A DNA stretch of 64,000 bases from Caulobacteraceae bacterium. GTDB taxonomy: Bacteria; Pseudomonadota; Alphaproteobacteria; Caulobacterales; Caulobacteraceae. The translations under genes and the position numbers were made by a program. The stretch lies in contig CANESI010000013.1 of assembly GCA_947441065.1 (NCBI GenBank), forward strand, positions 1-64,000, in the 5' to 3' direction. The notes under the pieces were generated by a model, which was given only the letters and a program-made list of their open reading frames with translations, ran no database searches and was not told the origin of the DNA. Shown piece by piece: positions 20,508 through 30,610 of this stretch; the first letter of the stretch is position 1, and each line of letters opens with the position of its first letter.

Positions 20508-21674
20508 CTAAGTCTTCGGTGCCCTGCGAACCTCGACAACGCGCACGCGGATGCCGTCGAGCACCAGAGCCAACTCACCACGTTTCAGCTTCAAGGCATC
20601 CGCGCCAAAGGCGTCATAGCGCCAGCCGGTCAGGGCGGGGCTGTCGGCGTTGTCATCATTGGCGATCTTTTCCAGATCCGAGACCGTGGCAATCAGCTTT
20701 GACGCGACGCCCGCATCCTCGGCGCGGGCCTTAAGCAAGACCTTCAACAGTTCGACCACAGCCCCGGCGGCTGGCGAGGGCGGCGTGCCACTACGCTCGA
20801 TCACCGGCGCATAGCCCTCAGGGGCCGACAGCCCCATCTTGATCGCATCGAGCAGATCAGGACCATAGCGCGATCCAGCAAAGCCCTTGGGCACCGAGCG
20901 CAGACGGTTCAGGCCGTCAGCATCGGTCGGGGCCTGTGTCGCCAACTCATCAATGGCGTCGTCTTTTAGAATACGCCCGCGCGGCTGGTCCCGGTTTTGA
21001 GCGGTGCGTTCGCGCCACGCCGCCACGGCCTTAAAGACCGACATATATTTGGCATTGTGCTTGCGAGGCTTTAGCCGCCGCCAAGCCTTTTCAGGATCGA
21101 CATCATAGAGGGCGGGATCGATCTGGGCCGCCATCTCCTCTGACACCCAAGCCAAGCGGCCTTGCTTTTCGAGGCGCGACTTCAGGTCGGGGAACAGTTT
21201 GGCCAAATGGGTCACATCGGCAAGGGCATAGTCGAGCTGCGCCTCGCTCAAGGGGCGGCGGCTCCAGTCGGTAAATCGGCTCGACTTGTCCAAATCGATT
21301 CGCAGCATGTGCCGCACAAGCGCGTCATAGGCGATCTGCTCGCCAAAGCCCGCCGCCATTCCCGCAATCTGCGTATCGAACAGCGGCTTCGGCATCGCGC
21401 CCAGATTGTTGAAAATCTCAACATCCTGCCGCGCGGCATGGAAAACCTTCTCGATTCGCTCATCTCGGAGCAGATCAAGGAAGCAGGACAGGTCCAAACC
21501 CTCGGCCAGCGGGTCAATGACCGCTGAATCCTTTGGCCCAGCCGCCTGGATCAGGCATAACTTAGGCCAGTAGGTTGTTTCCCGCATGAACTCGGTGTCG
21601 ACGGCGATAAAGGGCGCGTCAGCGAGTAGCTTGCAGAAGGCTTGCAGTTCGGCGGTGGTGGTTATTGGCGTCAT
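20508..21674 (-). CDS. rnd: Ribonuclease D
   Basis: 3'-5' exoribonuclease that trims tRNA and other stable RNA 3' ends. The DEDDy exonuclease domain is visible: Exo I FIAVDTEFMRETTYWP (about 23-38), Exo II around FHAARQDVEIFNN (about 100), and Exo III LDYALADVTHL (about 150). An HRDC domain follows (RRLKPRKHN and LKFVAAWRE-like region). At 388 aa the size is normal for alphaproteobacteria. It is divergent from purM across 97 bp. Confidence 0.95.
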   Translation of the reverse strand: MTPITTTAELQAFCKLLADAPFIAVDTEFMRETTYWPKLCLIQAAGPKDSAVIDPLAEGLDLSCFLDLLRDERIEKVFHAARQDVEIFNNLGAMPKPLFDTQIAGMAAGFGEQIAYDALVRHMLRIDLDKSSRFTDWSRRPLSEAQLDYALADVTHLAKLFPDLKSRLEKQGRLAWVSEEMAAQIDPALYDVDPEKAWRRLKPRKHNAKYMSVFKAVAAWRERTAQNRDQPRGRILKDDAIDELATQAPTDADGLNRLRSVPKGFAGSRYGPDLLDAIKMGLSAPEGYAPVIERSGTPPSPAAGAVVELLKVLLKARAEDAGVASKLIATVSDLEKIANDDNADSPALTGWRYDAFGADALKLKRGELALVLDGIRVRVVEVRRAPKT

Positions 21675-21771
21675 AGGCTAGCTATAGCCCGGCCAAGCGC
21701 CCTCCGTACAAGGGCGACGCGAAATATTATGTGTTTTTCCGCTGAAAAGCGGTTCAGGGAATGTTTGAACC

Positions 21772-22797
21772 ATGAGCGAACGGCCCAATGGCCTTACCTA
21801 CGCCCAAGCAGGGGTAGATATTGATGCTGGCACCGCCCTTGTCGAGGCCATCAAACCCTTGGCTAAGGCGACTCGCCGCCCGGGCGCGGACGCCGCGCTG
21901 GGGGGATTCGGCGCGCTTTTTGACCTTAAGGCGGCGGGCTTTGTTGATCCTTTGCTGGTCTCGACCACGGATGGGGTCGGCACCAAGCTGAAAATCGCCA
22001 TCGAGACTGGCCGTCACGATACGGTCGGGATCGATCTGGTCGGCATGTGCGTCAATGACCTGTTGGCCCAGGGCGCTGAGCCGCTCATGTTCCTCGACTA
22101 TTTTGCCACCGGCAAGCTGGACGTGGTGGCCGCGACCGCCGTGGTCAAGGGCATTGCCGAGGGCTGCAAGCAGGCCGGAGCGGCTCTGGTCGGCGGCGAG
22201 ACGGCTGAAATGCCCGGCATGTATGCAGGCGGCGACTATGATCTGGCCGGTTTCTCCATCGGTGCGGTCGAGCGCGGCGCGGTCCTGCCCCGTCTGGACG
22301 ACCAGAAGGCGGGCGACCTGCTGATCGGGATCGGCTCAGACGGCCCCCACTCTAACGGCTATTCGCTGGTGCGCCGCGTGGTCGAGCGGTCGGGCCTGGG
22401 CTGGAACGACGCCGCCCCCTTCGCCCCCGGTCAGACGCTGGGCGAGGCCCTGATGACCCCGACCCGCATCTATGTGAAGAGCGTCCTGCCCCTGATCAAG
22501 GCGGGCCTGATCAAGGGCGGCGCCCACATTACCGGCGGTGGCCTGATCGAAAACCCACCGCGCGCCATTGCCGAGGGCCTAGAGCCACAGTTCGACTGGA
22601 ACGCTTGGCCCCTGCCCCCGGTCTTTGCTTGGATGCAGGAGGTGGGCGGCCTGTCGGATCACGAACTGCGCCGGACCTTTAACTGCGGCGTCGGCTTCAT
22701 GCTGATCGTCGCGGCGGAAGATGCCGAGCCGGTCTTGGCCGCGCTGCTCAATGCCGGTGAGAATGCCTTTGTCTGCGGGCAACTGACCAAGCCATGA
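21772..22797 (+). CDS. purM: Phosphoribosylformylglycinamidine cyclo-ligase
   Basis: AIR synthetase, fifth step of purine synthesis. The 341 aa have the family landmarks [65 protein letters not shown] (about 141-151) and [15 protein letters not shown]. The stop overlaps the purN start by 4 bp (ATGA), giving coupled expression. The 97-bp leader contains a small hairpin, CCGCT-GAAA-AGCGG (21739-21752), 20 bp before the start; its role is unknown. Confidence 0.97.
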   Translation: MSERPNGLTYAQAGVDIDAGTALVEAIKPLAKATRRPGADAALGGFGALFDLKAAGFVDPLLVSTTDGVGTKLKIAIETGRHDTVGIDLVGMCVNDLLAQGAEPLMFLDYFATGKLDVVAATAVVKGIAEGCKQAGAALVGGETAEMPGMYAGGDYDLAGFSIGAVERGAVLPRLDDQKAGDLLIGIGSDGPHSNGYSLVRRVVERSGLGWNDAAPFAPGQTLGEALMTPTRIYVKSVLPLIKAGLIKGGAHITGGGLIENPPRAIAEGLEPQFDWNAWPLPPVFAWMQEVGGLSDHELRRTFNCGVGFMLIVAAEDAEPVLAALLNAGENAFVCGQLTKP

Positions 22798-23378
22798 GCA
22801 AGGCGCGCGTCGCTGTCCTGATCTCGGGTCGGGGCTCCAACATGGCCGCGCTGATTGAAGCGGCCAAGGACCCGGCCTATCCGGCTGAGATTGTGTTGGT
22901 TCTGTCCAACATCGCCGATGCGGGCGGCTTGGATATTGCCCAGGCCGCTGGGATAGAGACCGCTGTTATCGCCCACGCGCCCTTCGGTAAGGACCGCGAG
23001 GCCCATGAACGGATGATTGATGCGCGTCTGCGTCAGTCCGGCGTCCAGATCGTGGCTCTGGCGGGCTATATGCGGGTCCTGACGCCCTATCTGGTCGAGA
23101 CCTGGGCGGGCCGGATGATCAATATCCACCCCAGCCTTCTCCCCGCCTTCCCCGGTCTGCACACCCACCAACGCGCCCTAGAGGCTGGCGTGGCCAAGCA
23201 CGGCTGCACGGTCCATCTGGTCACCACAGGCGTCGATGAAGGCCCAATCCTTGGCCAAGCCGAGGTTGATGTGCTGCCAGATGATGATGAAGATCGCTTG
23301 GGCGTAAGGGTGCTGGAGCAAGAACATCGGCTCTATGCGCGGTGTCTTGCGGATTTGGTTAGGACGTTGGGGGTTTAA
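22794..23378 (+). CDS. purN: Phosphoribosylglycinamide formyltransferase
   Basis: Transfers a formyl group from 10-formyl-THF to GAR in purine synthesis. The 194 aa show the phosphate loop [11 protein letters not shown] near the N-terminus, [11 protein letters not shown], the catalytic Asn/His in [12 protein letters not shown] (about 105-116), and the catalytic Asp in TTGVDEGPI (about 145). Second gene of a purMN operon. A repeat-filled gap follows its stop. Confidence 0.96.
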   Translation: MSKARVAVLISGRGSNMAALIEAAKDPAYPAEIVLVLSNIADAGGLDIAQAAGIETAVIAHAPFGKDREAHERMIDARLRQSGVQIVALAGYMRVLTPYLVETWAGRMINIHPSLLPAFPGLHTHQRALEAGVAKHGCTVHLVTTGVDEGPILGQAEVDVLPDDDEDRLGVRVLEQEHRLYARCLADLVRTLGV

Positions 23379-23775
23379 TCGGTCTTAGCCCTCGCCCCCG
23401 TGGGGGAGAGGGTTGGGTGAGGGGGTTAACCCCTGCCCTACCAATCGCATTCCATAGGAAAAACGGGGAGTAGTGGGCCCCATTCAGCCTGCACGTAAGG
23501 GTCTGGGTCCCCGCCTTCGCGGGGAACTCGGAAAAAGGAAACAAGTCCCCCTTCGGCGCTTCGCGCCACTTCCCCCACAGGGGGAAGATCTTGAGGCGGT
23601 AAATCTTCCCCCTCTGGGGGAAGTACCGGCGCAGCCGGGGTAGGGGGTCTTTTTTACAAAGAAACAAAAGGTCCTCAACCAACCCTCTCCCACAGGGAGA
23701 GGGCTAGAGCGGATAAGCCCTTTCCCCCCTTGAGGGGGAGAGGGTTGGGAGTGGGGGGTTACCCCCCACACCTGT
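23379..23775. repeat. Intergenic repeat mosaic between purN and ndk
   Basis: 397 bp without a gene. It holds ccctcgcccc...gggggagagggttggg elements at about 23388-23425 and 23684-23760, one tccccgccttcgcgggga palindrome (23507-23524), and two self-complementary CTTCCCCC/GGGGGAAG blocks (about 23565-23625). The last sit in the same order and orientation relative to tacc-ggcgcagcc-ggggta as in the 20.4 kb gap. Confidence 0.85.
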
Positions 23776-24195
23776 TTAGCCAACAATTTCCAGACCGCTG
23801 AAGAACTGAGCGATCTCGAGGGCGGCGTTTTCTTGGCTGTCGGAGCCGTGGACGGTGTTTTCACCAACCGATTCGGCGAACAGCTTGCGGATCGTGCCTT
23901 CGTCGGCATTGGCGGGGTTGGTGGCGCCCATCACTTCGCGGTAGCGCGCGACGGCGTTTTCGCCTTCCAGCACCTGAACGACGACGGGACCCGAGGTCAT
24001 GAATTCCACCAGTTCGCCGAAGAACGGACGCTCGGAATGGACTTCATAGAACTTGCCGGCCTGAGCCGAGGTCATGTGGATGCGCTTTTGGGCGACGATT
24101 CGCAGGCCAGCGGCCTCGATCACGGCATTGACGGCGCCGGTCAGGTTGCGGCGGGTCGCGTCGGGCTTGAGGATGGAAAAGGTATGTTCGGTCAT
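23776..24195 (-). CDS. ndk: Nucleoside diphosphate kinase
   Basis: Transfers the gamma phosphate among nucleoside di- and triphosphates through a phosphohistidine. Starting at the ATG at 24195 ([13 protein letters not shown]) gives 139 aa, the normal length; the ORF-track GTG adds six residues not usual for the family. The active-site His is in NTVHGSDS (about 116), and the N-terminal nucleotide-binding Lys is in ILKPDATRR. It is divergent from the ABC-F gene across 150 bp. Confidence 0.97.
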   Translation of the reverse strand: MTEHTFSILKPDATRRNLTGAVNAVIEAAGLRIVAQKRIHMTSAQAGKFYEVHSERPFFGELVEFMTSGPVVVQVLEGENAVARYREVMGATNPANADEGTIRKLFAESVGENTVHGSDSQENAALEIAQFFSGLEIVG

Positions 24196-24345
24196 GATTT
24201 CGCGTCTGCTCACTGAAACGTTGGCTTTGGGAAGGTGGCGGGCTTATAGCCCTGCGCAACAGATCCGCCAACCTTTGGAAATCAATCTGTTCGATTGATT
24301 GCAGCGTCCGCGCCCAAAACCGAACCAAAAAGACCGAACGCCTCC

Positions 24346-26247
24346 ATGCTTCAGATTAAAGATCTCAACTATACGGCCTGGGGCCGCCGCTTTTTTGACG
24401 ATGCCACGGTCAGTCTGCCCACCGGGTCCAAGGTCGGACTGGTTGGTCGCAACGGCGTGGGCAAGTCCACCCTGTTCAAGCTGATCCTTGATGAGCTGGA
24501 AAATGGCGGCGGCAGTGGCATCACCATGCCGCGCAATGCCCGCGTCGGCTCGGTCAGCCAAGAGCACCCCGCAACGCCGGTCACCCTGATCGACACGATC
24601 CTCGAAGCCGATGTGGATCGCCATAGTCTGTTGCAAGAGCTGGAAACCGCGCCGCCCGAACGGCTGGGCGAGATCTATGGCCGCCTGATCGAGATCGATG
24701 CGGATCGTGCCCCCTCGCGCGCGGCAGAAATCCTGTCGGGTCTTGGCTTTTCCACCGCCGACCTGACCCGCACCATGGCCGAGTTTTCCGGCGGCTGGCG
24801 CATGCGGGTCGCCTTGGCCGCAGCGCTGTTTGCCGAGCCTGATCTGCTGCTGCTCGATGAGCCGACCAACTATCTCGACCTTGAAGGTGCCCTTTGGCTC
24901 GAAGCGCGCCTGAAGAAATATCCCCATACCGCCCTGATCATCAGCCACGACCGCGAACTTTTGAACAATTCGGTCGATCACATCCTGCATCTGACTGATC
25001 GCAAGCTGGAGATCTATACCGGCGGCTATGACGACTTTGAGCGGATGAGGGCTGAGAAGCTGCGGCTCCTCTCGGCCAATCGGGTCAAGCAGGAGGCCGA
25101 ACGGGCTCACCTTCAGGCCTTTGTCGATCGGTTCCGGGCCAAGGCCTCCAAGGCCGCTCAGGCCCAGTCGCGCATGAAACGTCTGGCCAAGCTGCAGCCC
25201 ATTGGCGCAACCATCGAAGAGCGGGTCGCGCCCTTTACCCTGCCCTCGCCGCCCCGACCTCTGGCGCCGCCTCTGGTACGTTTGGACAATGCCTATGTCG
25301 GATATGACGGCAAGGCGATCTTGCGGAACCTGAATCTGCGCATGGACATCGACGACCGGATCGGTCTGCTCGGCGTCAATGGGGCGGGCAAATCGACCTT
25401 CGCCAAGCTGATTGCCGGGGCGTTGGAGATTCAACAGGGCCATATCCACCGGGATAAGCGCATGCAGGTCGGCTGGTTCCACCAGCATCAGATCGAGGCC
25501 ATGGACCCTGACGATACCCCGCTGGAGATCATGCGCCGCGCCATGCCGGACGCCAGTGAAGCGGCCCGCCGATCCAAGCTGGCCCAGTTTGGTCTGGGCT
25601 ACGACAAGACGGAGACCACGGTCGAGAACCTGTCCGGCGGCGAGCGGGCACGGCTCTTGCTCAATATGGTGGCCATGAAGGCCCCGCATATGCTGATCCT
25701 GGATGAGCCGACCAACCACTTGGATATTGATAGCCGCCGCGCCCTGCTCGATGCGCTCAATGACTATGAAGGGGCCGTGATCCTGATCACCCACGACCGC
25801 TCCTTGATGGAGATGGTCGCCGACCGGCTCTGGCTGGCCGCTGACGGCTCTGTGAAGCCCTTTGACGGCGATATGGACGACTATGCCAAGTTCGTGCTCG
25901 ACCGCGCCCGTGTGGCCGCCAGAGCGCCGACGCAGATCAAGGACGAGCCGGCCAAGGCCAAGTCTGCGACGCCAACCGCCCCCGCCGCACCGCCCGCCAA
26001 TCGCGACGCCCAAGGCTTGGTCGCGCCGCTAAAGCGTAAGATGGAGTCGGCAGAGGCCACGCTGGCCCGTTGCACCAAGTCGCTGGGGACCCTCGATGGC
26101 CAGCTATGCGACCCGGCCCTATCGGCCAAACATGCGGACCTGACCCGCCAGCGCATCAAGGCACAAGAACAGCTCGACGTAGCAGAGGCCCGCTGGATGG
26201 AAGCGGCGGAGAACTATGAAAAGGCCAAGGTTGCCGCTGGGCTTTAG
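24346..26247 (+). CDS. ABC-F family ATPase (YheS/Uup-like)
   Basis: Soluble tandem ABC ATPase of the ABC-F class, which acts on ribosomes rather than on transport; no membrane segments are present. Two ATPase domains: Walker A GRNGVGKST (about 35) and GVNGAGKST (about 345), signatures FSGGWRMR and LSGGERARL, Walker B LLLLDEPTNYLD and LILDEPTNHLD. The inter-domain linker (about 230-300, rich in K/R/Q) is the ribosome-contacting P-site motif. A C-terminal coiled coil (about 570-633) follows an Ala/Pro stretch. The ATG at 24346 (MLQIKDLNYT) matches the family start. Which of YheS, Uup or EttA it equals is uncertain; the order of features favours YheS. Confidence 0.92.
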   Translation: MLQIKDLNYTAWGRRFFDDATVSLPTGSKVGLVGRNGVGKSTLFKLILDELENGGGSGITMPRNARVGSVSQEHPATPVTLIDTILEADVDRHSLLQELETAPPERLGEIYGRLIEIDADRAPSRAAEILSGLGFSTADLTRTMAEFSGGWRMRVALAAALFAEPDLLLLDEPTNYLDLEGALWLEARLKKYPHTALIISHDRELLNNSVDHILHLTDRKLEIYTGGYDDFERMRAEKLRLLSANRVKQEAERAHLQAFVDRFRAKASKAAQAQSRMKRLAKLQPIGATIEERVAPFTLPSPPRPLAPPLVRLDNAYVGYDGKAILRNLNLRMDIDDRIGLLGVNGAGKSTFAKLIAGALEIQQGHIHRDKRMQVGWFHQHQIEAMDPDDTPLEIMRRAMPDASEAARRSKLAQFGLGYDKTETTVENLSGGERARLLLNMVAMKAPHMLILDEPTNHLDIDSRRALLDALNDYEGAVILITHDRSLMEMVADRLWLAADGSVKPFDGDMDDYAKFVLDRARVAARAPTQIKDEPAKAKSATPTAPAAPPANRDAQGLVAPLKRKMESAEATLARCTKSLGTLDGQLCDPALSAKHADLTRQRIKAQEQLDVAEARWMEAAENYEKAKVAAGL

Positions 26248-26634
26248 GGGCGGTATAAAAAACAAGGCCCTCACCCAACCCTCTCCCACAGGGAGAAGGC
26301 TAGAACCGATAAGCCCTCGCCCCCTTGGGGGAGAGGGTTGGGTGAGGGGGTACACCCACTCCCCTATCCGCAGTCTTCCACGCTAAGGCAAAGACGCAGA
26401 GGACCCCGTCCAAGCTGCGCACAAGGGTCTGGATCCCCGCCTTCGCGGGGAATACGATTTTGGGTTCTAGCCCTTTCCCCCCTTGAGGGGGAGAGGGTTG
26501 GGAGTGGGGGGTGTTCATCCACGAACCTCTCCGCAGCGTCCCCCGAAAACAGAGACCCATCGGGCCGCTTCCAGCCGGCATGCAAGGGTCTGGGTCCCCG
26601 CCTTCGCGGGGAACACGGACGAGGGTGCCCCCCC
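26248..26634. repeat. Intergenic repeat mosaic between the ABC-F gene and recO
   Basis: 387 bp without a credible gene. It holds two tccccgccttcgcgggga palindromes preceded by aagggtctgg (about 26425-26452 and 26585-26612) and three gagggttggg...gagggg elements (26270-26350, 26470-26515). The ORFs called across it on both strands are repeat translations. It separates two converging genes, so the hairpins may act as bidirectional terminators. Confidence 0.82.
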
Positions 26635-27369
26635 CTAAAGCGCCCCGGCATCCCGCAGTCGTTCCAACAACCGCTCCCTCGGGGCAGGCAGGGGACGGTT
26701 CATGGCGGCAAAGACGAACTGGTCGAGGAAGTGCCCCGTCAGGGCCATGCCCGCGCCTATATCGCCGGGATTTAGTCCCCCTTGAGCCGACAGCATGAAG
26801 GGCGGCAGGATCAGCATCTTGTCGTGATAGGGCTCACCAGCGGCGCGGCTGACCGCCCGGCCCGTGCGCGGGCTGACATAGACCAGATCATCGACGGACC
26901 CCGTGGCCGCACAACGCGACAGGTCCAGACCAAAGCCAAGGTCCTGCAACAGCCCCGCCTCAAAGCGCACATAGACCGCGGGCCAGACCTCGGTCAGGGG
27001 CAGGCAGGCAATGAGGGCTTCGAAGGCCAGAAAGGCTCCCGGATGGGGCTGGCGTTCGGGCAAGGCCCCGGCGGTCACCGCCGCCGCCGCCGATAGGCCC
27101 GCCAAGGCCAAGGGGTCGTCAAACAGGGCCGATGGCCCCTCCCCTATGGGTTCAAGCGTGGCAGAGCCCAACTGATCGGGCACCCTGGCGCGATAGTTAA
27201 CCACCACCCGCGCACCGGCTTGCAAAAAGGGCTTCATCCGCCGAGAGGCTGCCCCCGCCACATGGGCCGCGTGACGGCCATGGGTCTCGGTCAAGAGGTC
27301 CACAATCGCGCCGCTCTCACCGTGAGCGCGGGCGGACAGGACATAGGCGTCGTCTTCCCACTCGGTCAT
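26635..27369 (-). CDS. recO: DNA repair protein RecO
   Basis: Recombination mediator that helps load RecA on SSB-coated gaps with RecR. The N-terminal OB fold (EDDAYVLSARAHGESGAIVDLLTETHGRHAAHVAG) and a helical C-terminal half are recognisable. Only one Cys is left at the zinc-finger position (RCAATGSVDDLVYVSPRTGRAVS), so the four-Cys zinc site is missing. At 244 aa it is normal. It is the last gene of the minus-strand run era-DUF3297-recO. Confidence 0.92.
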   Translation of the reverse strand: MTEWEDDAYVLSARAHGESGAIVDLLTETHGRHAAHVAGAASRRMKPFLQAGARVVVNYRARVPDQLGSATLEPIGEGPSALFDDPLALAGLSAAAAVTAGALPERQPHPGAFLAFEALIACLPLTEVWPAVYVRFEAGLLQDLGFGLDLSRCAATGSVDDLVYVSPRTGRAVSRAAGEPYHDKMLILPPFMLSAQGGLNPGDIGAGMALTGHFLDQFVFAAMNRPLPAPRERLLERLRDAGAL

Positions 27370-27392
27370 GGACGAACCTTTGAAGCCTAAGC

Positions 27393-27635
27393 CTATTCCG
27401 GCGCGCGGATAAAGGGCTCGACCGGGCCTTGCAGCTTGATGGTCATGGGATTGCCCTTACGGTCCACCGTATTGCCGACGCTCAAGCGCACCCAGCCTTC
27501 GCTGACGCAATATTCTTCGACATTGGTCTTCTCGACCCCCTTGAACAGGATGCCGATGCCCTGCTGAAGCAGGTCCGCGTCGTAATAGGGGCTCTTGGGA
27601 TTGACGCTCAAGCGGTCAGGGAGGGTGTCAGACAT
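27393..27635 (-). CDS. DUF3297 family small protein
   Basis: Conserved 80-aa protein of unknown function found widely in proteobacteria. Recognised by DRLSVNPKSPYYDADLLQQG, EEYCVSEGWVRLSVG and RKGNPMTIKLQGPVEPF. No signal peptide or membrane segment. It lies 23 bp upstream of recO and 39 bp downstream of era, on the same strand, so it is probably co-transcribed. Confidence 0.85.
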   Translation of the reverse strand: MSDTLPDRLSVNPKSPYYDADLLQQGIGILFKGVEKTNVEEYCVSEGWVRLSVGNTVDRKGNPMTIKLQGPVEPFIRAPE

Positions 27636-27674
27636 GGGAGGCTCTCTTGGTCGGCAATAGGGGGATAGAAAGGA

Positions 27675-28628
27675 TCAGACGTCGAAATCAAGGCCGAGAT
27701 CGGCATAGAAGGCGCGCTCCTCTTGCCAGTTTTCTCGGACCTTGACGTGCAAAAACAGATGGACCGGGCGATCCAAAATCTCGATCAGGTCTTTTCGCGA
27801 ATTTTCACCAATCCATTTCAGGGTCTGGCCACCCTTGCCCAAGATGATGGCGCGCTGGCCTTCACGCTCGATATAGATGGTCTGTTCGATACGGACGGCA
27901 CCAGCCTTGGCCTCTTTGAACGAGGTGGTCTCGACGGTCGCGGCATAGGGCAGTTCTTCGTGGACGCGCAGATAGACCTTCTCGCGGGTGATCTCAGCGG
28001 CTAGGAGGCGCACGGGCAGATCGGCGGTCTGGTCTTCGGGATAGAGCCAAGGCCCCTCGGGCATCAGGCTCGACATATGATGCTTCAAATCATCGACGCC
28101 CGAACCATTATGGGCCGAGATCATAAAGACCTCGGTATAGACCCCCTCTTCGAACAGGTCGGTGGTCAGGGCCAGCAAGGCATCGCGCTTGACCAGATCG
28201 ATCTTGTTCATGGCCAAGATCGCCTTGCGACCGCTGGATTTCAAGGCCGCACGGATGGTGGCGGTGTCGTCCGCGCAGCGCTTTTCAGCCGCCTTGGCGG
28301 TGCCATCCTTAACCGCGATCTCAGCATGGGCATCGACCAGATGCACGACAGCGTCGGCGTCTTCGGCACCATTCCAAGCCGAGCGCACCATGGCCCGGTC
28401 CAGACGACGGCGCGGCGTAAAGATACCGGGCGTATCGACCAAGACGATTTGCGCCTGCCCGTCCATGCAAACACCACGCACGGGAAAGCGCGTGGTCTGG
28501 ACCTTTTGGGTGACGATGGAGACCTTGGAGCCGACCAAACGATTGACCAGGGTCGACTTGCCCGCATTGGGCGATCCGATAATGGCGACGAAACCGGCTC
28601 TGGTTGGCGCGGCAGTTGAGGTGTTCAT
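27675..28628 (-). CDS. era: GTPase Era
   Basis: Ribosome-associated GTPase for 30S maturation. The G domain carries G1 GSPNAGKST (about 18), G3 DTPG (in [13 protein letters not shown]) and G4 NKID (in [11 protein letters not shown]). The C-terminal KH domain includes [22 protein letters not shown], which binds the 16S 3' end in homologues. The 317 aa are normal. Start and the rnc stop overlap by 4 bp (ATGA), the standard rnc-era coupling. Confidence 0.97.
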   Translation of the reverse strand: MNTSTAAPTRAGFVAIIGSPNAGKSTLVNRLVGSKVSIVTQKVQTTRFPVRGVCMDGQAQIVLVDTPGIFTPRRRLDRAMVRSAWNGAEDADAVVHLVDAHAEIAVKDGTAKAAEKRCADDTATIRAALKSSGRKAILAMNKIDLVKRDALLALTTDLFEEGVYTEVFMISAHNGSGVDDLKHHMSSLMPEGPWLYPEDQTADLPVRLLAAEITREKVYLRVHEELPYAATVETTSFKEAKAGAVRIEQTIYIEREGQRAIILGKGGQTLKWIGENSRKDLIEILDRPVHLFLHVKVRENWQEERAFYADLGLDFDV

Positions 28629-29335
28629 TGCAAACCTTCCCGGCTCAGCAACAGGCTGGCCGCGGCCTTTTCGGCCTCTTGACGTGAACGGCCGTCCGCT
28701 TTCGCGGGTTCAAGGCCGTCAACCTGTACCTCTACCGTAAAAACCGGCTGATGGTCAGGCCCTGATCGTGCGATGACGACATAGGTGGGGATGGGCTTTC
28801 GCTTGGAGGCGGCCCACTCCTGCAGAAAGGACTTGGGATTGCCCATGGCCGCACTGCCGATGGCCGAATGGCCGAGGGTCTCGATCTCATCGGCCCAATA
28901 GCGCAGATAGACCGCGCGCGCGACCTCAGGCCCACCATCGACATAGAGGGCCGCAAGCACCGCTTCGCAGGCATCGGCCAAGATAGTGTCATGCTCGCGT
29001 CCGCCGCGCTTGGACTCGCCGCCCGCCAACCGAAGGGCTGGACCAAGGCCCATACGCCGCGCCGCCCGCGCGCAGGCCTCGCGATTGACCAACATATTGT
29101 ATCGCTGAGAAAGGTCCCCTTCCCGCGCCGTCGGAAACTGGGCCATCAGCACTTCAGCCGTAAAGAGACCCAAGACCCGGTCACCCAGAAATTCCAGACG
29201 CTCATTGTTGAGCACCTTGCGCGCGCCCTCGCCGACGCTGGCATGGGTCAGCGCCTGCTCCAACAGGTCTGGCGATGCAAAACTGTGGCCGAGCCGAACT
29301 TCAAGCGCGGTGACTTCCGCCGCCCTAGCGTTCAT
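28625..29335 (-). CDS. rnc: Ribonuclease III
   Basis: Double-strand-specific endoribonuclease for rRNA precursors and regulatory RNAs. The signature [13 protein letters not shown] (about 45-57) carries the catalytic acidic residues, with [15 protein letters not shown] further on. A C-terminal dsRNA-binding domain (about 165-236) has the usual PKSFLQEWA start and the [14 protein letters not shown] end. Its start codon directly follows the lepB stop. Confidence 0.97.
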   Translation of the reverse strand: MNARAAEVTALEVRLGHSFASPDLLEQALTHASVGEGARKVLNNERLEFLGDRVLGLFTAEVLMAQFPTAREGDLSQRYNMLVNREACARAARRMGLGPALRLAGGESKRGGREHDTILADACEAVLAALYVDGGPEVARAVYLRYWADEIETLGHSAIGSAAMGNPKSFLQEWAASKRKPIPTYVVIARSGPDHQPVFTVEVQVDGLEPAKADGRSRQEAEKAAASLLLSREGLQ

Positions 29336-30112
29336 CTATTTCAGCACATGGCCAAAGCGGCTCAGGCGCGCTTCAGTGAACCAGGTCCAGGGCTTGAACA
29401 GAGACACGCCCCGGTTCCAAGACAGAAGAATGATCCGCGCCCGACCGACTAGGTTTTCAGACGGAACAAAGCCAACGCCGATCTCCTCAGGGAAACGGCT
29501 ATCGAGCGAATTGTCGCGATTGTCGCCCATCATGAAATATTGACCCTGAGGCACAACATAGACGCCGGTATTCTCGGCATCGCCCTCAGTTCCAAAGCTG
29601 TAGGTCGCATAGTCACGGCCTTCGGGATTGGTTTCCTTGAAGCGCTCAGCGGGCTGGCCAAAGCCGCCGCCCATATCGAGCACGACCTTGCCTTCGCCAA
29701 CGCGCGGCAGGGGCTTGTCGTTGATGTAGATAACGCTCTGCTTGATCTGAACCCGGTCACCGGGCAGCCCGATCAGGCGCTTGATATAGTCCGTATGGCC
29801 ATCACGCGGCAGCTTGAAGACGACAATGTCGCCCCGCTTGGGTGCCGTGTCCATGATCCGGCCCGAGAACAGCGGTGGGCTCATGGGGATCGAGTGGCGG
29901 CTGTAACCGTAGCTATATTTGGAGACGATGATGTAGTCGCCTTCCAGCAGGTTCGGTTCCATCGAGGCCGACGGAATGGTGAAGGGCTGGAACAGGAAGA
30001 CCCGCAAAACCAAAGCGATCAGCAGAGCATAGACGACGGTCTTGACGATCTCGACAAACTCGTTGGCAGGGGTAGAGGGCTGCGCCCCTTGCGACTGATC
30101 AACAGAACTCAT
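29336..30112 (-). CDS. lepB: Signal peptidase I
   Basis: Membrane protease that removes Sec and Tat signal peptides. A single N-terminal TM segment (TVVYALLIALVLRVFLFQPF, about 26-45) is followed by the catalytic Ser in PSASMEPNL (about 51) and the catalytic Lys in DYIKRLIGLPGDRV (about 112). The GDNRDNSLDSR box lies near residue 200. It is 258 aa, and lies in the lepB-rnc-era order common to many bacteria. Confidence 0.97.
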   Translation of the reverse strand: MSSVDQSQGAQPSTPANEFVEIVKTVVYALLIALVLRVFLFQPFTIPSASMEPNLLEGDYIIVSKYSYGYSRHSIPMSPPLFSGRIMDTAPKRGDIVVFKLPRDGHTDYIKRLIGLPGDRVQIKQSVIYINDKPLPRVGEGKVVLDMGGGFGQPAERFKETNPEGRDYATYSFGTEGDAENTGVYVVPQGQYFMMGDNRDNSLDSRFPEEIGVGFVPSENLVGRARIILLSWNRGVSLFKPWTWFTEARLSRFGHVLK

Positions 30113-30172
30113 GATCTCGGGTCTCTCATCGAACCAATGGATACGGGGCCGCGCGGCGACCGTTCGGTGACC

Positions 30173-30610
30173 CTATATACCAGCAACAGGATTCAATCTC
30201 GTTAAATTGCTGTCATCGGGCAAGGCTTCAATAATAACAAAGGCTTGGGCATAGGGGTGATCGTCGGTCATGGTCAGATGCACGTGGCCGGTCATGCCAT
30301 CGGGAAGCATCTTGGCCAATCGCGTCGCCGCCCCGCCCGTCAGGACCAAGGTCGGCTGACCCGATTTTAGATTGGAAACCCCCATATCGCGCCAGAACAC
30401 ACCCTGCCGAAAGCCGGTTCCCAAGGCCTTGGAACAGGCCTCCTTGGCGGCAAAACGCTTGGCATAGCTGGCCGCGCGGTCGGGCTTGCGGTCCGAGCGC
30501 GCCCGCTCGGTCTCCGTAAAGATCCGATGGGTGAAACGATCGCCAAACCTATCGAGCGAGCCCTGAATGCGGCGAATGTCGCACAGGTCAGAGCCAAGCC
30601 CGATGATCAC
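30173..30610 (-). CDS. acpS: Holo-[acyl-carrier-protein] synthase
   Basis: Transfers 4'-phosphopantetheine from CoA to acyl carrier protein. Family motifs are [14 protein letters not shown] with the Mg-binding Asp and [16 protein letters not shown] with the second acidic ligand. The start is GTG at 30610, overlapping the pdxJ stop by 4 bp (GTGA). The 145 aa are slightly longer than the typical 125-135 because of the C-terminal tail. Confidence 0.95.
   Translation of the reverse strand: MIIGLGSDLCDIRRIQGSLDRFGDRFTHRIFTETERARSDRKPDRAASYAKRFAAKEACSKALGTGFRQGVFWRDMGVSNLKSGQPTLVLTGGAATRLAKMLPDGMTGHVHLTMTDDHPYAQAFVIIEALPDDSNLTRLNPVAGI

Noticed and set aside
26338-26798. ORFs of 95-145 aa across the gap before recO
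   Set aside because: They are translations of GC-rich palindromic repeats, present in several frames and on both strands, with no ribosome site.
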